A stretch of 64,000 nt of DNA from Rhizobiales bacterium Ga0077537 (GTDB taxonomy: Bacteria > Pseudomonadota > Alphaproteobacteria > Rhizobiales > Hyphomicrobiaceae), in the NCBI GenBank assembly GCA_001464955.1, contig LNEM01000030.1, positions 372,001-436,000 on the forward strand. The letters are read 5' to 3'. Below the pieces are notes generated by a model that saw only the letters and a program-made list of their open reading frames with translations, was not told where the DNA came from and did no database searches. Each line of letters begins with the position of its first letter. Positions within the stretch are counted from its first letter, which is position 1. Position numbers and translations under genes: made by a program. Of this stretch, positions 1 to 9,695 are shown one piece after another.

Positions 1-2
1 TG

Positions 3-119
3 TGGGAGCGGTCGCGCCACTGGAAAGGAACGAAGGGTGCCGAGACCGCCAACCAGAACCTCGGCGCACGCTACGACCTCACGCTCGACAGCGCCGTCTC
101 GATCCTGCAGCCGCTGTAG
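3..119 (+). CDS. C-terminal fragment of an unidentified protein (truncated by window edge)
   Basis: Open frame from base 3 to TAG at 117-119: WERSRHWKGTKGAETANQNLGARYDLTLDSAVSILQPL*. Confidence 0.45.
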   Translation, partial: WERSRHWKGTKGAETANQNLGARYDLTLDSAVSILQPL

Positions 120-132
120 CGTCAGGGCGCCC

Positions 133-1566
133 CTAAGCCGCGACGCGCACCAGCACCAAAGCCGCGATGGTGGCCACCGTCACGTGAACCGCGACGAGCC
201 CAAGGCCGATCCGCATGACGAGGCCGTCGTCGCCCGGCTCCCGCCTCCCGAGCGTCGCGAGCAGAATGGCTGCAACCGGCAACGACGCCATGCCAGCATG
301 CCCGCTTGCGGCATTCTGCAACGCCGCGAAGATCGGCACGACATCGAACGTCTGACCGGCAGCCGCCGCACTCGGCATGAACAGCGCGTTTCCCGTCACG
401 CCCGAACCGGTGACGAAACCACCGACCGCCCCCAGCAGCGCCACGACGACGAGCGAGGCATCGCGGCCGAGACCTCCGACGCTCGCAGCGAGCGCCGCAA
501 TCGCTCCGCTTTCGGCGAGCAGGCGCGCCGCCAGCATGAACAGCGCAATGGCCACGATGGGTCGCCACGCCCGTTGCAGCACCGTGGCGAGCACACCCGG
601 CGTGACGGAGCGCCCGGCCGTCGCGAGTGTCGCGATGAGCAGCGCCACACCGGGCGAGGTCATTAGGGCAAATTGCACACGTCCCGTATCGAGCGCCGGT
701 GCGACGCCGATTCCCGCCAGCGGCGCGATCAGCAGTTTCTGGCCGACAACGGCGAGAAGTAGCGCCAGATAGGGTCGCAGCCCCGCGGCCTTGAGGGCTT
801 CACTGAACCCCGAGCGCGAGGGCGCCAGAGCCGTCACGACCAGGATCACAGCCAGCCCGCCGGCGACTCCGGCCACCTCGACACCGATCGTCGCCGTCCC
901 GAGCCAGACACCGGCGACGAGCGCGAGCCCGGCCGCCATGGCGAATCCGATGTCGCGCGCGCCTGCACTTGGCAGGAACCAGAGCGCCAGCAGGGGAAGC
1001 AGGAACGCGACGGAGCCGCTCGTGCCGGCAATCCAGTATTTCAACGTCTCGATGGGAACCGCGGATAGCTTGGCGCCGACATGCGCCGAGATCGACAGCG
1101 CGCCCCAGGGCATCAGGCTCATGCCGACGAGCCCGATGCCGATGGCTGCGCGCTTGTCGAAGAGCGACAGCAAGAGCGGCATGGTGACCATGAGCGACAC
1201 CCCCATGCCGGTCAGACTCTCGACGACGACGCCGATGCCGGTGGCGATCAGGATGGCGGCGCGGCCACCCGTCACGTGAAGACTGCGTACGAGATCGCCG
1301 ATGGCCTCGGGCGACTTGCGTCCGCGCGTGGCCTCCACGAACAGGATGCCCGGCACGATCATGGCGGCGACGAGGGCAGTGAGGATGGCGGCATCCGCGC
1401 CCGCTCGGATCAGCCCGGCCGCGAGCCCGGCCTCTCCGCTCCCCGCAACCCACACCAGCACTGCGGCCGTGAGGGCGGCGGCCGACGCCACAAGCCCGCT
1501 GGCCTTGAAGCCGAGGACGAGCACCAGCACCACGGCGGGCGGAAACAGGGCGGCGAGGCCGGACAT
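133..1566 (-). CDS. L-lactate permease (LctP) family transporter
   Basis: Polytopic hydrophobic protein starting MSGLAALFPPAVVLVLVLGFKASGLV; LctP-like architecture. Start moved inside ORF 133..1782. Confidence 0.75.
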   Translation of the reverse strand: MSGLAALFPPAVVLVLVLGFKASGLVASAAALTAAVLVWVAGSGEAGLAAGLIRAGADAAILTALVAAMIVPGILFVEATRGRKSPEAIGDLVRSLHVTGGRAAILIATGIGVVVESLTGMGVSLMVTMPLLLSLFDKRAAIGIGLVGMSLMPWGALSISAHVGAKLSAVPIETLKYWIAGTSGSVAFLLPLLALWFLPSAGARDIGFAMAAGLALVAGVWLGTATIGVEVAGVAGGLAVILVVTALAPSRSGFSEALKAAGLRPYLALLLAVVGQKLLIAPLAGIGVAPALDTGRVQFALMTSPGVALLIATLATAGRSVTPGVLATVLQRAWRPIVAIALFMLAARLLAESGAIAALAASVGGLGRDASLVVVALLGAVGGFVTGSGVTGNALFMPSAAAAGQTFDVVPIFAALQNAASGHAGMASLPVAAILLATLGRREPGDDGLVMRIGLGLVAVHVTVATIAALVLVRVAA

Positions 1567-1613
1567 CGTCGGATCATCCTGGACGCGAGGGGCGGCGAAC
1601 GGTCTCGAATTGA

Positions 1614-2114
1614 TCAGTCGACCCGGCCGAGCACGAGCGGCTCGGTCGGGAGACGTCCCAGGCTGAGATCGCGCACGAGGCCTGCGAGGCCCGGCGGCCG
1701 CACGATCTCCATGGTCTGCTCGAGGGCCTCGATCGTCCACCATCCGAGATCGCTCATCCAGCGCCGATCGCCATCGAGCCATCCACTGTCGTCGATCCGG
1801 TCCGTTGCGACGCGCAGGAAGAAAATGTGCTCCCGCGTGCGGTAGCGGCGTCCCTTCCAGTCGTAGGCCGTCGTCCGCATCGCGACCATCGGCAGTTCGC
1901 CATCGGCCGTGAGCCCCGTCTCCTCGGCCAGTTCACGTCGTGCCGCGACGATGGGCGTCTCGCCCGGCTCGATGCCGCCGCCGGGCAGCGCCAGGAACGT
2001 CGTCGCGTTCGGCCGCCGCTCGGGCTCGACCGAATGCCCGATGTTGGCCCGGAACAGCAGGACGCGATCGGACGGATCGAGCACGATCAGGCGCGCAGTC
2101 GGCCGTTCGATCAT
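1614..2114 (-). CDS. NUDIX hydrolase
   Basis: Nudix box GGGIEPGETPIVAARRELAEETGL. Confidence 0.9.
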   Translation of the reverse strand: MIERPTARLIVLDPSDRVLLFRANIGHSVEPERRPNATTFLALPGGGIEPGETPIVAARRELAEETGLTADGELPMVAMRTTAYDWKGRRYRTREHIFFLRVATDRIDDSGWLDGDRRWMSDLGWWTIEALEQTMEIVRPPGLAGLVRDLSLGRLPTEPLVLGRVD

Positions 2115-2171
2115 GTGTGAGGCTCCGGCAGGCGATGAGAAACGGGCCGCTATCCATAGCCGCCGCGACAG

Positions 2172-2206
2172 GAAAACGAAAAGGGCCGGACATCAGTCCG
2201 GCCCTT
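2172..2206 (-). terminator. Intrinsic terminator downstream of the HU gene
   Basis: On minus strand AAGGGCCGGAC-TGAT-GTCCGGCCCTT followed by TTCGTTTTCC. Confidence 0.75.
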
Positions 2207-2263
2207 GTCATCGTGTCGAGCACCGGCAGCTGGAGTGAGCCGCCTCATGCGTCGGAGCTGATC

Positions 2264-2692
2264 TCAGACCGCTTCCTTGAGTTCCTTGGCCGCGCGGAAA
2301 GCGACCTTCTTGGAAGCCTTGATCTTGATCTGCTCGCCCGTGGCCGGATTACGACCCATGCGCGCCGGCCGCTTCTTGACCTGCAGGATGCCGAGGCCGC
2401 CGATGCGGATGCGGGCGCCCTTCTTCAGGTGCGTCGTGATCATGCCGATGGCCTCGGCGAGGATTTCGTTCGCCTGCTTCTTCGGGAGGTTGTGCGTCTC
2501 GGAGATCGCATTGCCGAGATGGCGAAGCGTGACGGTGTCGCCCTTGCCCGGCTTCGCTGCCTTGGCGGCCGGCTTGGCGGCAGCCTTGACCGCCGTCTTT
2601 GCCGGAGCCTTGGCGACGGCCTTCACGGGAGCCTTCGCCGTCTTGGCGGGTTTCGAGGATTTGAGAGCTTTTGCTGCGACTTTGGCCTGCAT
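2264..2692 (-). CDS. HU-family DNA-binding protein with Lys/Ala/Pro-rich N-terminal tail
   Basis: HU fold segment ...KKQANEILAEAIGMITTHLKKGARIRIGGLGILQVKKRPARMGRNPATGEQIKIKASKKVAFRAAKELKEAV, preceded by KAxAKAPxK repeats. Confidence 0.9.
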   Translation of the reverse strand: MQAKVAAKALKSSKPAKTAKAPVKAVAKAPAKTAVKAAAKPAAKAAKPGKGDTVTLRHLGNAISETHNLPKKQANEILAEAIGMITTHLKKGARIRIGGLGILQVKKRPARMGRNPATGEQIKIKASKKVAFRAAKELKEAV

Positions 2693-2929
2693 TGGGATGT
2701 CCTGCCTGAGAGTTGATGTCTATCGCACTGATTTGCAGTGAGAATTGGTCTGATTGCTCAGTAGGTAGATGGAATCAGATGATTTCGAAAGAAAAAATTG
2801 GGAAAACCACTGATCTGAAAAGACATTTGTGATCGAAACGCCACGCTTTTCGCCATTTTTGCCCGATTTCGCATATCGCGAGAGGGTTTCGGACACCCTG
2901 GCGCCTGCTATCGGCCGATATCGGCCGAA

Positions 2930-3715
2930 TCAAGTTGTAGCTGTAATAGCTACACTTCCGAGCCCTTCGAGCTCGAACGAGAAAGTTTCTCCGGCTGCAA
3001 TGGGAAGCGTCGGAATGACACTTCCGGTAATCACGACCTGCCCCGCTTCGAGCGGCCGCCCGCGATCTGCCGCGAGATTGACGCACCACGCTAGCGCCCC
3101 CATCGGATCGTCGGTTCGTCCCTCGCGCGGACCGGACGGCATGCTGAGCCGTCCGACAAGTCCATTGAGATCGAGTGAAGCAGGAACCGCGATCGGCTGA
3201 CCGAGCACGATCCCCGCATTCCATGCGTTATCGGCAATCAATGTGGTCGGGCGCGTTTCCCGATAGACGGCATTCCGATCCTCGATCAGCTCGAACGCCG
3301 GCATGACTTCGGAGATCTCGGCCCGCACGTCTTCGGCTGTCCAAGGCGCGGCCTTCTTCGCGAGGGTGCGACGAACCCGCACCGCAAGCTCGAACTCGAG
3401 CACGACGTGCATGTGGCTCGAGAGCCGGAGCGTCGCCGGGGATTGGTGGATATTGCGGCTGTAGATCATTCCGCCGCACGGGTGATCGATACCCATCAAC
3501 TCCTGCATCACCTTCGTGGTGACGGCGATCTTGAGGCCGGCGACCGGGCCGTAGATCGGCTCCCAAAGAGTCCTGAGAGCCTCCTGCACCGCGTAGGCAT
3601 CGGCAATGGTCGGTGGCTCGAGCGCGCCGGCGAGATTGCGGTAAGGCTGCCGAAGCCGGTGCGCTTCGGCAATGCCGCGCGCCGCCGCCATCGGATCGAA
3701 CTCAGTACTGGTCAT
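2930..3715 (-). CDS. 2-keto-4-pentenoate hydratase / fumarylacetoacetase-fold hydratase
   Basis: IADAYAVQEALR..., MPAFELIEDRN, VLEFELAVRVRRTL, GQVVITGSVIPTLPIAAGETFSFELEGLGSVAI. Confidence 0.8.
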   Translation of the reverse strand: MTSTEFDPMAAARGIAEAHRLRQPYRNLAGALEPPTIADAYAVQEALRTLWEPIYGPVAGLKIAVTTKVMQELMGIDHPCGGMIYSRNIHQSPATLRLSSHMHVVLEFELAVRVRRTLAKKAAPWTAEDVRAEISEVMPAFELIEDRNAVYRETRPTTLIADNAWNAGIVLGQPIAVPASLDLNGLVGRLSMPSGPREGRTDDPMGALAWCVNLAADRGRPLEAGQVVITGSVIPTLPIAAGETFSFELEGLGSVAITATT

Positions 3716-3775
3716 GACGCAATCACCCTTTTCGCCGGCGCGTCGCATGCTTTCCGAGGCTGGTCGTCCAACGGC

Positions 3776-4888
3776 TCAGGCGATCAGCCGTTCCATTTCC
3801 TTCACGATCGCCTGCCCCATCTCCGTCGTTCCGACCCGGCGCATGTTCGGCTGCATGATGTCCGCCGTCCGATAGCCCTGCTCGAGCGTTCCGGCGATGG
3901 CCTTGTCGATGAGATCGGCCTCTTTAGCCATGTTGCAAGAGTAGCGGAGCGCCATCCCGAACGATGCGATCTCGGCGATCGGGTTGGCGACGCCCTGCCC
4001 GGCGATGTCGGGTGCCGAGCCATGGATGGGCTCGTAGAGCGCCTTCGGAATCCCGGTCTTCGGATCGGGCGCCCCGAGCGACGCCGAAGGCAGCATGCCG
4101 AGCGAGCCGGCGAGCATGGCCGCCTCGTCCGACAGCATGTCGCCGAAGAGGTTGTCGCAGACCAGCACGTCGAACTGCTTCGGGTTGCGCACGAGCTGCA
4201 TGGCGCAGGCATCCGCGAGGATGTGATGCAGTTCCACGTCCGGGTACTCGCGCTTGTGCACCTCGGTAACGACCTGGTTCCAGAGCACGCCCGTCCGCAT
4301 CACGTTGCGCTTCTCGGCCGAATGCACCTTCTTGCCGCGCTTGCGGGCCAGGTCGAAGGCGACGCGTGCGATCCGCTCGATCTCGCTCGTGGTGTAGACA
4401 GTGGTGTCGACGGCGCGCTTCTGCCCGTTCTCCAGCGTTACGATCTCCTTCGGCTCGCCGAAATAGGTGCCACCCGTCAGCTCGCGCAGGATGAGGATGT
4501 CCAGACCTTCGACGAGTTCGCGCTTCAGGCTGGAGGCCTCCGCGAGCGCCGGATAGCAGATCGCCGGCCTCAGATTGGCGAAGAGGTCGAGCTCTTTGCG
4601 GATGCGTAGCAGACCCGCTTCCGGCCGGATGTCGTAGGCGACCTTGTCCCACTTCGGCCCGCCGACCGAGCCGAAGATGATGGCGTCGGCGGCCCTCGCC
4701 TTGGCCAGCGCCGCGTCGGTGAGCGGCGTGCCGTGCTTGTCGATCGAGCAGCCCCCGCACAGCTCCGTCTCGGTGCGGAACTCGGCCGCGGTCTTCTTTC
4801 CGAGGAACGCAATGACCCTGTCGACCTCCGCCATCACCTCCGGGCCAATTCCGTCGCCGGGCATCAGAAGAAGGTTGTGAGTGGCCAT
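3776..4888 (-). CDS. leuB: 3-isopropylmalate dehydrogenase
   Basis: MATHNLLLMPGDGIGPEVMAEV...; VGGPKWDKVAYDIRPEAGLLRIRKELDLFANLRPA; YEPIHGSAPDIAGQGVANPIAEI. Confidence 0.97.
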   Translation of the reverse strand: MATHNLLLMPGDGIGPEVMAEVDRVIAFLGKKTAAEFRTETELCGGCSIDKHGTPLTDAALAKARAADAIIFGSVGGPKWDKVAYDIRPEAGLLRIRKELDLFANLRPAICYPALAEASSLKRELVEGLDILILRELTGGTYFGEPKEIVTLENGQKRAVDTTVYTTSEIERIARVAFDLARKRGKKVHSAEKRNVMRTGVLWNQVVTEVHKREYPDVELHHILADACAMQLVRNPKQFDVLVCDNLFGDMLSDEAAMLAGSLGMLPSASLGAPDPKTGIPKALYEPIHGSAPDIAGQGVANPIAEIASFGMALRYSCNMAKEADLIDKAIAGTLEQGYRTADIMQPNMRRVGTTEMGQAIVKEMERLIA

Positions 4889-5079
4889 GAACGCCTCGTT
4901 TTGCTGTATTTCATCGGGGTTTGATCGTGGGGCATTGCTCTAGACAACGCTGCCGGGCCACGCAAGCGATTGCCGGGCGGGATATGAACTTTTTGCGACG
5001 CCACTGCTTCGACGACGAACGCGCCGACCAGCCTGCCGCCGGCCTTTGACTTCGCACGACGAACGCCCGATACGAGATC

Positions 5080-6453
5080 ATGGAGAAGAGGAGCGCGAGC
5101 CCGGTGCCGGAACTGAGCGAGAGCAAGACGGGCCTTGGCACGGCGCCGGCATCTCGGTTTGCCTGGCCGGGCGGGCTCAAGGCGACGAGCGAATACGACG
5201 CCGCGATCGACCATCTGCTGACGGGCGAAGGCCACCTCTTCGTCACGGGGCGCGCTGGAACGGGCAAATCGACGCTCTTGCGCGCGCTCGGCGAGATGAT
5301 CCCCGAGCCAATGGCGATCGTGGCGCCGACGGGCCTCGCCGCGGTCAACGTCGGCGGCCAGACGATCCACTCGTTCTTTGGCCTGCCGCCCCGCCTCGTC
5401 GGTCCCGACGACATACGCCGCAGCCGCAACGGCAGCGTCATGCGGAAACTGAAATTTCTCGTCATCGACGAGGTCTCGATGGTGCGGTCGGACCTGATGT
5501 GGGCCATCGACCAATCGCTGCGCGTCAATCGCGGCCGCCCGCGCGAGCCCTTCGGCGGCCTCCGGCTCGTGATGTTCGGTGACCTGCACCAGCTTCCCCC
5601 CGTCGTGCAGGAGAACGAGGTTGCCGATCACCTCGAGACGCGCCACGGCGGTCCGTTCTTCTTCTCGGTGGCAGCACTCGGCGAAGGCGCGGGCACGTCG
5701 CGGCTCGAGCTGACCGAGGTCTTCCGCCAGCGCGAAGGCGCGCTCCTCGACGTGCTCAACCGCATTCGTGATGGCGATGTCGGTGAAGAGGAACTGACGG
5801 CGCTGAACGAGCGCGTCTCGCCGATCCGCACACTGGGCGAAGGCGATCCGTTCGTCATCCTGACGCCGACGAATGCCGCCGCAAACCGCATCAATGCGGC
5901 GTTTCTGTCCGCCTTGCCGGGCGAGCTGAAAAGCTACTCGGCGACCGTGACGGGCGAATTTGGGCAGACGGCACAGCCGACCGAGCCCGAACTGGCCCTG
6001 AAACCCGGCGCCAAGGTCATGATGCTGCGCAACGACGCCGACCGCCGCTGGGTCAACGGCAGCATCGCCCGCGTCAAACGGCTCGGCGAGAGCAGCGTGC
6101 ACGTCGAGATCGACGGTCGCGAATACGAGATCGAGCCTGTCGCCTGGGAGAGCCGGCGCTATGCCTACGACACGGCGGCCGAGAAGATTGTCGAGACCGT
6201 CGCCGGCACATTCCGCCAGCTTCCGCTGCGCTTGGCCTGGGCGCTGACCATTCACAAGAGCCAGGGCTTGACGCTCGACAAGGTGTACATAGATCTCGGT
6301 CGCGGGACATTCGCCCACGGGCAGGCCTACGTAGCCCTGTCGCGGTGCCGGACGCTCGAGGGCCTCTCGCTGGCCCGTCCACTGCGCCCTCAGGACATCA
6401 TGTTCGACCGGGCCGTCCTCGGCTACCGGGACGTGTTCCCGTCGCTCGTCTGA
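5080..6453 (+). CDS. PIF1/RecD-like DNA helicase (AAA family ATPase)
   Basis: Walker A GRAGTGKSTLLRAL; VIDEVSMVRSDLMWAID; LRLVMFGDLHQLPPV; C-terminal LAWALTIHKSQGLTLDKVYIDLGRGTFAHGQAYVALSR. Confidence 0.9.
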   Translation: MEKRSASPVPELSESKTGLGTAPASRFAWPGGLKATSEYDAAIDHLLTGEGHLFVTGRAGTGKSTLLRALGEMIPEPMAIVAPTGLAAVNVGGQTIHSFFGLPPRLVGPDDIRRSRNGSVMRKLKFLVIDEVSMVRSDLMWAIDQSLRVNRGRPREPFGGLRLVMFGDLHQLPPVVQENEVADHLETRHGGPFFFSVAALGEGAGTSRLELTEVFRQREGALLDVLNRIRDGDVGEEELTALNERVSPIRTLGEGDPFVILTPTNAAANRINAAFLSALPGELKSYSATVTGEFGQTAQPTEPELALKPGAKVMMLRNDADRRWVNGSIARVKRLGESSVHVEIDGREYEIEPVAWESRRYAYDTAAEKIVETVAGTFRQLPLRLAWALTIHKSQGLTLDKVYIDLGRGTFAHGQAYVALSRCRTLEGLSLARPLRPQDIMFDRAVLGYRDVFPSLV

Positions 6454-6477
6454 GGCCCATCGACCGGCGTTCATTTC

Positions 6478-6506
6478 GCACTGCACAATTTCTATTGCAT
6501 CGCACC
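6478..6506 (+). promoter_or_regulatory. Candidate PhaR-type operator upstream of the phasin gene
   Basis: GCACTGCACAATTTCT (6478-6493), then TTGCATCGCACC; near-identical 16-mer upstream of the gene starting at 59802. Confidence 0.45.
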
Positions 6507-6589
6507 ATTCGTTCGCTTATATACGGGTTAACGCAGTTGCTGACAGGCGCTGCCAAGGATTTCGAGCGAACAACCTTCGGAGAGTAACG

Positions 6590-7045
6590 ATGAACGAGCA
6601 CTTCACCCGGCAGGCTGAGCAGTTCTTCAATGTCGCCAAGGACGCCCGCGTCCCCGAGAACGTCCAGGCCATGGTGGCCGACGGCGTCGCCAAGACGCGC
6701 GAAGCCTACGAGAAGGCCGCCGTTGTCGCCAAGGATCAGGCGAAGGTCGCCGAAGACGTGATGCTGGCCAGCCAGGCCGGCGCCAAGTCACTCGGCAACA
6801 AGCTGATGGAGAACACGGTCACCAACGCCGAAGCGGCGTTCGACGCGGCCCAGGCCATCGCCCGTGCCCGTTCGATCCCTGAGGCGGCCCGCCTGCAGCA
6901 GGAGTTCGTCCAGAAGCAGATGGCGACCGCTGGTCTCCAGACGCGGGAGCTTTTCGAACTGTCGGCGCGCATCGCGCAGCAGACGTTCGAAAGCTTCAAC
7001 GCTGCTGCCCAGAAGTCGTTCGACTCGATCAAGAAGTCGGGCTGA
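6590..7045 (+). CDS. Phasin family protein (PHA granule-associated)
   Basis: MNEHFTRQAEQFFNVAKDARVPENVQAMVADGVAKTREAYEKAAVVAKDQAKVAEDV... typical phasin. Confidence 0.9.
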   Translation: MNEHFTRQAEQFFNVAKDARVPENVQAMVADGVAKTREAYEKAAVVAKDQAKVAEDVMLASQAGAKSLGNKLMENTVTNAEAAFDAAQAIARARSIPEAARLQQEFVQKQMATAGLQTRELFELSARIAQQTFESFNAAAQKSFDSIKKSG

Positions 7046-7073
7046 GCTGCAAAGCCGGTTCGATGTTGGTTCG

Positions 7074-7107
7074 AAGGCCCGGAGCGGACATGCTCCGGGC
7101 CTTTTCC
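7074..7107 (+). terminator. Intrinsic terminator after the phasin gene
   Basis: AAGGCCCGGAGC-GGACAT-GCTCCGGGCCTT followed by TTCC. Confidence 0.7.
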
Positions 7108-7198
7108 GTTTGCGGCACCCTGACCGGGCATGCTTGACGGCCGAGGCGGCGCCCAACCATGGTGGCGCGTCAATGGATCAAACGCCCCGGACCGCCCC

Positions 7199-8107
7199 AT
7201 GAGCCTTTACCCGCCGCCCGTCACCGTGAAAGCCGAAATCTTCGCGCGGATGCCGGACGCCCTGCGCCGCAAGGTCCGGACGGAGTGGGCCGACTACAAC
7301 AAGGCGGGCACCCCGGTCGACTGCTTCCTCGAAGGCCCGAGCTTCGACCGCGCCGGCAATCTCTACGTGACCGACATCCCGCATGGTCGCGTCTTCCGCA
7401 TTTCGCGGGCCGGCGACTGGACGCAGGTGGCCGAATACGACGGCTGGCCGAACGGCCTCAAGTTCCACAAGGACGGCCGGGCGTTCATCACCGACTACAA
7501 GCGCGGCATCGTGGTCCTCGATGTGGCATCCGGTAGCGTCTCGACCGTGCTCGGCAGCGTCAGATCGGAGAGCTTCAAGGGCGTCAACGATCTGCATTTC
7601 GCGGCCAACGGCGACCTCTACTTCACCGACCAGGGCCAGACGGGCCTCCATGACCCGACGGGCCGCGTCTATCGCTACACCGCCAGCGGCCAGCTCACAT
7701 GCCTCGTCGGCACCATCCCGAGCCCGAACGGCCTCGTCCTCGATCTCCACGAGCGCGTCCTTTTCCTCGCCGTCACGCGCGGCAACGCCGTATGGCGCCT
7801 CCCGATCATGCCCGACGGCGCGGTCTCGAAAGTGGGCATCGCAATTCAGCTGTCCGGCGGACTGTCCGGACCCGACGGCCTCGCGCTCGACGCGGAAGGC
7901 GGGCTCATCGTCGCCCACGCCGGCATGGGTGTCTGGCGCTTCGACCGCATGGGACGCCCCACGCACTACATCGACCCGGTCGTCGCGCCATTCGTGACCA
8001 ACGTGGCGTTCGACGGTCACCGCCTGTACATGACCGAGAGCGAGACCGGCACCATCCTGACCGCCGAATTGCCCGTCGCGGGAAAGCAGATGTACGGCCT
8101 GAGCTGA
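7199..8107 (+). CDS. SMP-30/gluconolactonase/LRE family protein
   Basis: FLEGPSFDRAGNLYVTDIPHGRVFRIS, GVNDLHFAANGDLYFTDQG, PNGLVLD, GPDGLALDAEGGLIVAHAG. Confidence 0.9.
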   Translation: MSLYPPPVTVKAEIFARMPDALRRKVRTEWADYNKAGTPVDCFLEGPSFDRAGNLYVTDIPHGRVFRISRAGDWTQVAEYDGWPNGLKFHKDGRAFITDYKRGIVVLDVASGSVSTVLGSVRSESFKGVNDLHFAANGDLYFTDQGQTGLHDPTGRVYRYTASGQLTCLVGTIPSPNGLVLDLHERVLFLAVTRGNAVWRLPIMPDGAVSKVGIAIQLSGGLSGPDGLALDAEGGLIVAHAGMGVWRFDRMGRPTHYIDPVVAPFVTNVAFDGHRLYMTESETGTILTAELPVAGKQMYGLS

Positions 8108-8170
8108 ACAGATCGGCGCGCGATAGCGCCTGACATTCAGCTCCCACCATGCCATCTCTGGCGGCAGCAA

Positions 8171-9556
8171 GTGGAACCGACAGGGAGCAGTCTCGTGTCC
8201 GAAGGAACTGAGCGAGAGCCGGCGGCGAGGACAATCGCGTCATTCGTCGCCAACTTCCGTCCCGAAGACTTGCCCGCTCCCGTGATGCACGAGGCGAAGC
8301 GGTCGCTCCTGAACTTCGTCGGCGGCGCCATCGGTGTCGCCTACGATCCCGCCGTCGAGGCCGCCGTCCGTGTTCTGGAGCCGTTCACCGGCCCCCGCAC
8401 CGCCACCCTGATCGGCCGCCACGAGCGGTTCGATGCGCTCTCCGCCTCGTTCGTCAACGCAGTGTCGGCCAACCTCCTCGACTACGACGACACGCACCTC
8501 CGCACCGTCATCCATCCGACTGCTCCGGTCGCGCCGCCCATTCTCGCGCTCTCCGAGACGCGGCCGATCACCGGCCTCGAGCTGCTGACGGCGTTCGCGC
8601 TCGGTGCCGAGATCGAATGCCGGATGGGCAACATGGTCATGCCCGGCCACTATGCGCGCGGCTGGCACATCACCGCGACCTGCGGCGTGTTCGGATCGGC
8701 GATCGCCTCGGCCCACGTCATGGGTCTGTCAGCGAGCCAGATCGCGAACGCCATCGGCATCGCGGCGAGCCAGTCCGCCGGGATCGTCGAGAATCTGCCG
8801 ACGGCAGCAAAAAACGTCGGCGTCGGTAACGCGGCCAAGAACGGTCTTCTGTCCGCGATATTCGCCGAGCAGGGCTACGACGGCGCGCCCCGCTCGATCG
8901 AAGGCAAGCTCGGCTGGGCCCGCGCCATGGGCGACACGCCGGCGCTCGACGAACTGGTGGGAGATCTCGGGAGCCGCTGGGAGCTGCAGCGCAACACCTA
9001 CAAGCCCTATCCCTGCGGCATCGTCATGCATGCCGTGCTCGACGCCTGCCTCGAGCTCCGCGACCGTTTGCAGATTGATCCGGCCCGCGTCGCCACCGTG
9101 ACCGTGAGTGGCGACGCGCTGTTGCTGGCGCGCGGCAACCGCCCCGTCGCCAATGGCCGTGATGCCCGCGTCTCGATTCATCACTGCGCAGCCGCAGCCT
9201 TCCTGTGGGGTCGGGCCGGCGTTCCCGAATTCGCCGACGCGCGCGTGATGTCGCCCGAAGCCATCGCCTTCCGCGCCAGGGTGACGGCAGTCGAGGATAC
9301 GTCGATGCCTGTCGGCGCGGCCCGCGTGATCGTCCGCCTGACCGACGGCGCAAGCCACGAAGCCACCGTCCTCCATGCCCGAGGCTCCATCGAGAAGCCT
9401 TTGTCGGACGACGATATCGGCGCCAAGGTGCATGAGCTGGTCGCACTGGCCGGCACCAGGCTCGACGCCGAGCGCATCATCGACTCGGTCTGGGAGCTGG
9501 ACCGCGCGCCGGGCGTCACGACGATGCTCGCGGCGGCGGTCGCTCGCCAGATCTGA
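8171..9556 (+). CDS. MmgE/PrpD family protein
   Basis: MHEAKRSLLNFVGGAIG, SANLLDYDDTHLRTVIHPTAPVAPPILAL, RNTYKPYPCGIVMHAVLDA. Confidence 0.93.
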   Translation: MEPTGSSLVSEGTEREPAARTIASFVANFRPEDLPAPVMHEAKRSLLNFVGGAIGVAYDPAVEAAVRVLEPFTGPRTATLIGRHERFDALSASFVNAVSANLLDYDDTHLRTVIHPTAPVAPPILALSETRPITGLELLTAFALGAEIECRMGNMVMPGHYARGWHITATCGVFGSAIASAHVMGLSASQIANAIGIAASQSAGIVENLPTAAKNVGVGNAAKNGLLSAIFAEQGYDGAPRSIEGKLGWARAMGDTPALDELVGDLGSRWELQRNTYKPYPCGIVMHAVLDACLELRDRLQIDPARVATVTVSGDALLLARGNRPVANGRDARVSIHHCAAAAFLWGRAGVPEFADARVMSPEAIAFRARVTAVEDTSMPVGAARVIVRLTDGASHEATVLHARGSIEKPLSDDDIGAKVHELVALAGTRLDAERIIDSVWELDRAPGVTTMLAAAVARQI

Positions 9557-9695
9557 TCGCGATCCGGCGCCGCTCCGACCTGGGCCGCGAATGGCCTGCG
9601 CTTGACTTGCGCACCGGCAGCCAACCAATCTTCGAACCACGATCCATGAGCGGCACGCGAGACCGCTCGCAAAATCAGCAACGAAAGGCGATCAC

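Noticed and set aside
4864-6486. 540-aa minus-strand ORF antisense to the PIF1-like helicase
   Set aside because: Arg/Ala/Glu-rich translation without recognisable motifs; mirror frame of a clear coding gene in high-GC DNA.
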